Assembly: GCF_000160855.1 (NCBI RefSeq)
Contig: NZ_GG700752.1
Span: forward strand, 290,138-297,723
Reading direction: 5' to 3'
Length of the DNA: 7,586 bases
From: Lactobacillus helveticus DSM 20075 = CGMCC 1.1877
Lineage (GTDB): Bacteria > Bacillota > Bacilli > Lactobacillales > Lactobacillaceae
The number at the start of each line of letters is the position of its first letter. Position 1 is the stretch's first letter. Below, in pieces: positions 6,627 through 7,586 of the stretch. A program made the position numbers and the translations under genes. A model generated the notes under the pieces. That model was not told where the DNA came from. It saw nothing but the letters and a program-made list of their open reading frames with translations, and searched no databases.

Positions 6627-6695
6627 CTGTGTTTTGAACAGGATGTGGAAAACTGCAGTGGAATTTCTGTTAATTTTGATGATAAACTAATAGGT

Positions 6696-7175
6696 ATGAA
6701 TATTAAGATTGTTTGTGTTGGAAAATTAAAAGAAAAGTATTTTAAAGATGCGATTGCGGAATATAAAAAGCGGCTTAGTCGCTTTGCAAAAGTGTCGATT
6801 GTTCAGGTGCCAGATGAAAAAGCACCGGAAAAATTTAGTGCAGCTGAAGATGAACGCGTCAAGCAGATCGAATGCGAGCGGATTCTGAGCAAGATTAAGG
6901 ATAAGGAGTATGTCTACGTGACTGCGATTAAGGGTAAGCAGCGCAGCAGCGAGGAATTTGCAAAGGAGATTCAGAATCTAGCTACGTATGGTCATTCGGA
7001 TATTACCTTTGTGATTGGCGGCAGCTTGGGTACGAGCAATGCTGTCAATAAGCGCGGGGATGACCTGATTAGTTTTGGCAAGCTGACGATGCCGCACCAG
7101 TTGATGCGGGTGGTATTGATTGAGCAGATTTATCGTGCGTTCATGATTAATTCGGGTAGTCCGTATCATAAGTAG
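6696..7175 (+). CDS. rlmH: RlmH, 23S rRNA (pseudouridine1915-N3)-methyltransferase
   Basis: A SPOUT-class methyltransferase that methylates N3 of pseudouridine 1915 in helix 69 of 23S rRNA, using S-adenosylmethionine, on the assembled 70S ribosome. From ATG 6696 the protein has 159 residues, the standard family length. It starts with the conserved [15 protein letters not shown], carries the knot/SAM-binding FVIGGSLG (105-112), and ends with the signature [17 protein letters not shown] followed by SGSPYHK at the C terminus. The frame stays open back to GTG 6543, adding 51 codons, but that extension has no family counterpart. The Shine-Dalgarno at 6696 is poor: AGG at 6692-6694 is only 1 nt away, so the start rests on homology. 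It appears monocistronic between two terminators. Proximity to wal genes is usual in Firmicutes, where both lie near the origin. Confidence 0.96.
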   Translation: MNIKIVCVGKLKEKYFKDAIAEYKKRLSRFAKVSIVQVPDEKAPEKFSAAEDERVKQIECERILSKIKDKEYVYVTAIKGKQRSSEEFAKEIQNLATYGHSDITFVIGGSLGTSNAVNKRGDDLISFGKLTMPHQLMRVVLIEQIYRAFMINSGSPYHK

Positions 7176-7220
7176 AAAAAGACCTCTATTTTTCGATTAG
7201 GAAGAATAGAGGTTCTTTTT
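7176..7220. terminator. Bidirectional terminator after rlmH
   Basis: Starting right after the rlmH TAG, CCTCTATTTTTC (7183-7194) pairs with GAAGAATAGAGG (7201-7212) through one G-U pair around a 6-nt loop. AAAAAGA (7176-7182) and TCTTTTT (7214-7220) extend the stem past a one-base bulge. T-runs occur at the 3' end on both strands, so it can end rlmH from the left and the proposed - strand peptide gene from the right. Confidence 0.9.
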
Positions 7221-7258
7221 ATGTACCATTAAAATTGTCTTTTGCTGAAAAAAGAGTA

Positions 7259-7369
7259 CTACATTATTTTAATATTAGGAATATAAATGGAGATCGTGTT
7301 TCCCATGACGGCTAATCCGCCACTAATGATTATAGATGATAAAAGATATTTTAGTTTCTCGGTTAACAT
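7259..7369 (-). CDS. Putative 36-aa hydrophobic peptide divergent from the rgg-like gene
   Basis: Read on the - strand from ATG (7369-7367) to TAG (7261-7259). Shine-Dalgarno AAAGGA lies 7 nt before the ATG (+ strand TCCTTT, 7377-7382 region). The peptide begins MLTEKLKYLL, with a short charged head, continues with SSIIISGGLAVMG, then the hydrophobic tail ISIYIPNIKIM. Basic N terminus, hydrophobic core and apolar tail resemble secreted pheromone precursors (SHP type) encoded next to Rgg regulators, often divergently. The bidirectional rlmH terminator 39 bp downstream would end its transcript. Against it: the length is short enough to occur by chance, no clear promoter is visible (it would lie within the regulator's 5' coding region), and a 33-codon ORF exists on the opposite strand. 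Alternatives are a small membrane peptide, a bacteriocin-like peptide, or no gene. The function is inferred from context. Confidence 0.45.
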   Translation of the reverse strand: MLTEKLKYLLSSIIISGGLAVMGNTISIYIPNIKIM

Positions 7370-7372
7370 TAT

Positions 7373-7377
7373 GAGGT
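7373..7377 (+). promoter_or_regulatory. Ribosome binding site fixing the GTG start of the rgg-like gene
   Basis: GAGGT lies 7 nt before GTG 7385. There is no in-frame ATG nearby, and a TAA at 7364-7366 closes the frame upstream, so GTG is the only well-served start. The Shine-Dalgarno of the opposed small ORF adjoins it on the other strand, giving AGG-T-CCT (7374-7380). Confidence 0.8.
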
Positions 7378-7384
7378 CCTTTCA

Positions 7385-7586
7385 GTGAAAAGAAGAAATG
7401 CAAAAATAGACAAAATAGTTGGTCCAAAATTTAAAGAAATTAGAAAAGAAGCAAATATTTCCCTTAAGGAATTAGCGCAAAAAGTAGGAGTTGTTTCAAC
7501 ATCAACATTATCAAGATGGGAGCGTGGTGAAGAAGGGTTACCTGTAGAGATTTTCGAGAAATTACTTACTAGCATGAATATTTCAT
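7385..7586 (+). CDS. Rgg/GadR/MutR-like transcriptional regulator, 5' part only
   Basis: The first 67 codons are present and the gene continues past the right edge. The basic start MKRRNAK is followed by a helix-turn-helix of the XRE/Rgg kind: KFKEIRKEANISLKELAQ about residues 15-32, then the recognition segment with LSRWERG (42-48), then LPVEIFEKLLTSMNIS, which matches how Rgg proteins pass into their helical repeat domain. Full-length Rgg proteins have about 280-300 residues and many bind a short hydrophobic peptide through the C-terminal repeats; that region is not visible here. The GTG start is set by GAGGT 7 nt upstream. No clear promoter is found between the rlmH terminator and the start. 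A generic XRE regulator, or the related ComR/PlcR-type family, is possible, though the LSRWERG pattern favours Rgg. The divergent small ORF upstream may encode its peptide partner. Confidence 0.85.
   Translation, partial: MKRRNAKIDKIVGPKFKEIRKEANISLKELAQKVGVVSTSTLSRWERGEEGLPVEIFEKLLTSMNIS

Larger units (their letters stand above)
6303..6695. other. Structured non-coding region between htrA and rlmH
   Basis: About 390 bp without a convincing gene. In order it contains: a 10-bp inverted repeat; a DnaA-box cluster; a tract at 6433-6470 with only three G and no C in 38 bases, which carries AAAATTTTG twice (6435-6443 and 6457-6465); a candidate extended -10 promoter; degenerate DnaA boxes on both strands; and a tandem 15-nt repeat. 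A GTG-initiated frame (6543) is open into rlmH but is not taken as coding, because RlmH proteins begin at the equivalent of 6696. TATAAT at 6309-6314 has no partner -35 at a usable distance. The content suggests a protein-binding control region rather than an unseen gene. Confidence 0.6.

Noticed and set aside
7369..7575. - strand ORF of 68 codons over the regulator start
   Set aside because: It is antisense to a clear helix-turn-helix coding region and shows no domain of its own.
1..7586. CRISPR arrays, tRNA or rRNA genes, insertion sequences, prophage or attachment sites
   Set aside because: No regularly spaced repeats, cloverleaf, transposase or long terminal inverted repeats were seen in the window.

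Overview
The window reads as AT-rich chromosomal DNA of a low-GC Gram-positive bacterium. The gene content and protein sequences suggest Lactobacillus in the strict sense (acidophilus/helveticus/crispatus neighbourhood); the species is not resolved. Six complete genes all lie on the + strand, a seventh + strand gene runs off the right edge, and one small - strand gene is proposed.

Positions 1-6302 hold the Wal (Vic/Yyc) cell-wall regulon locus, minus the response regulator gene, which would lie just left of the window. The order is walK (sensor kinase), yycH and yycI (membrane-anchored regulators of WalK), yycJ (metallo-beta-lactamase-fold nuclease) and htrA (membrane-anchored surface protease). 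walK and yycH overlap by 11 bp, yycH and yycI are 2 bp apart, and yycI and yycJ are 15 bp apart, so these four look like one transcript. htrA follows after 86 bp with no terminator between; it may be read through and may also have its own promoter. A 15-bp perfect-stem terminator closes the operon. A terminator-like hairpin also precedes walK.

Positions 6303-6695 are non-coding and unusually structured. They hold a 10-bp inverted repeat, three exact DnaA boxes spaced about two helical turns apart, a nearly pure A/T tract, a candidate extended -10 promoter, degenerate DnaA boxes and a tandem 15-nt repeat. This precedes rlmH (23S rRNA pseudouridine-1915 methyltransferase), whose real start is 6696 and not the open GTG at 6543. 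A DnaA-box cluster at this gene also fits what I recall of Bacillus subtilis, where yydA (rlmH) carries one of the clusters outside oriC.

Positions 7176-7586 hold a bidirectional terminator, then the first 67 codons of an Rgg/GadR/MutR-type regulator beginning at GTG 7385. Facing away from it, 15 bp upstream on the - strand, is a 36-codon ORF with a good Shine-Dalgarno sequence. It encodes a basic-then-hydrophobic peptide of the kind used as Rgg pheromone precursors. This regulator/peptide pair is the best candidate for an undescribed system here, but it rests on inference.
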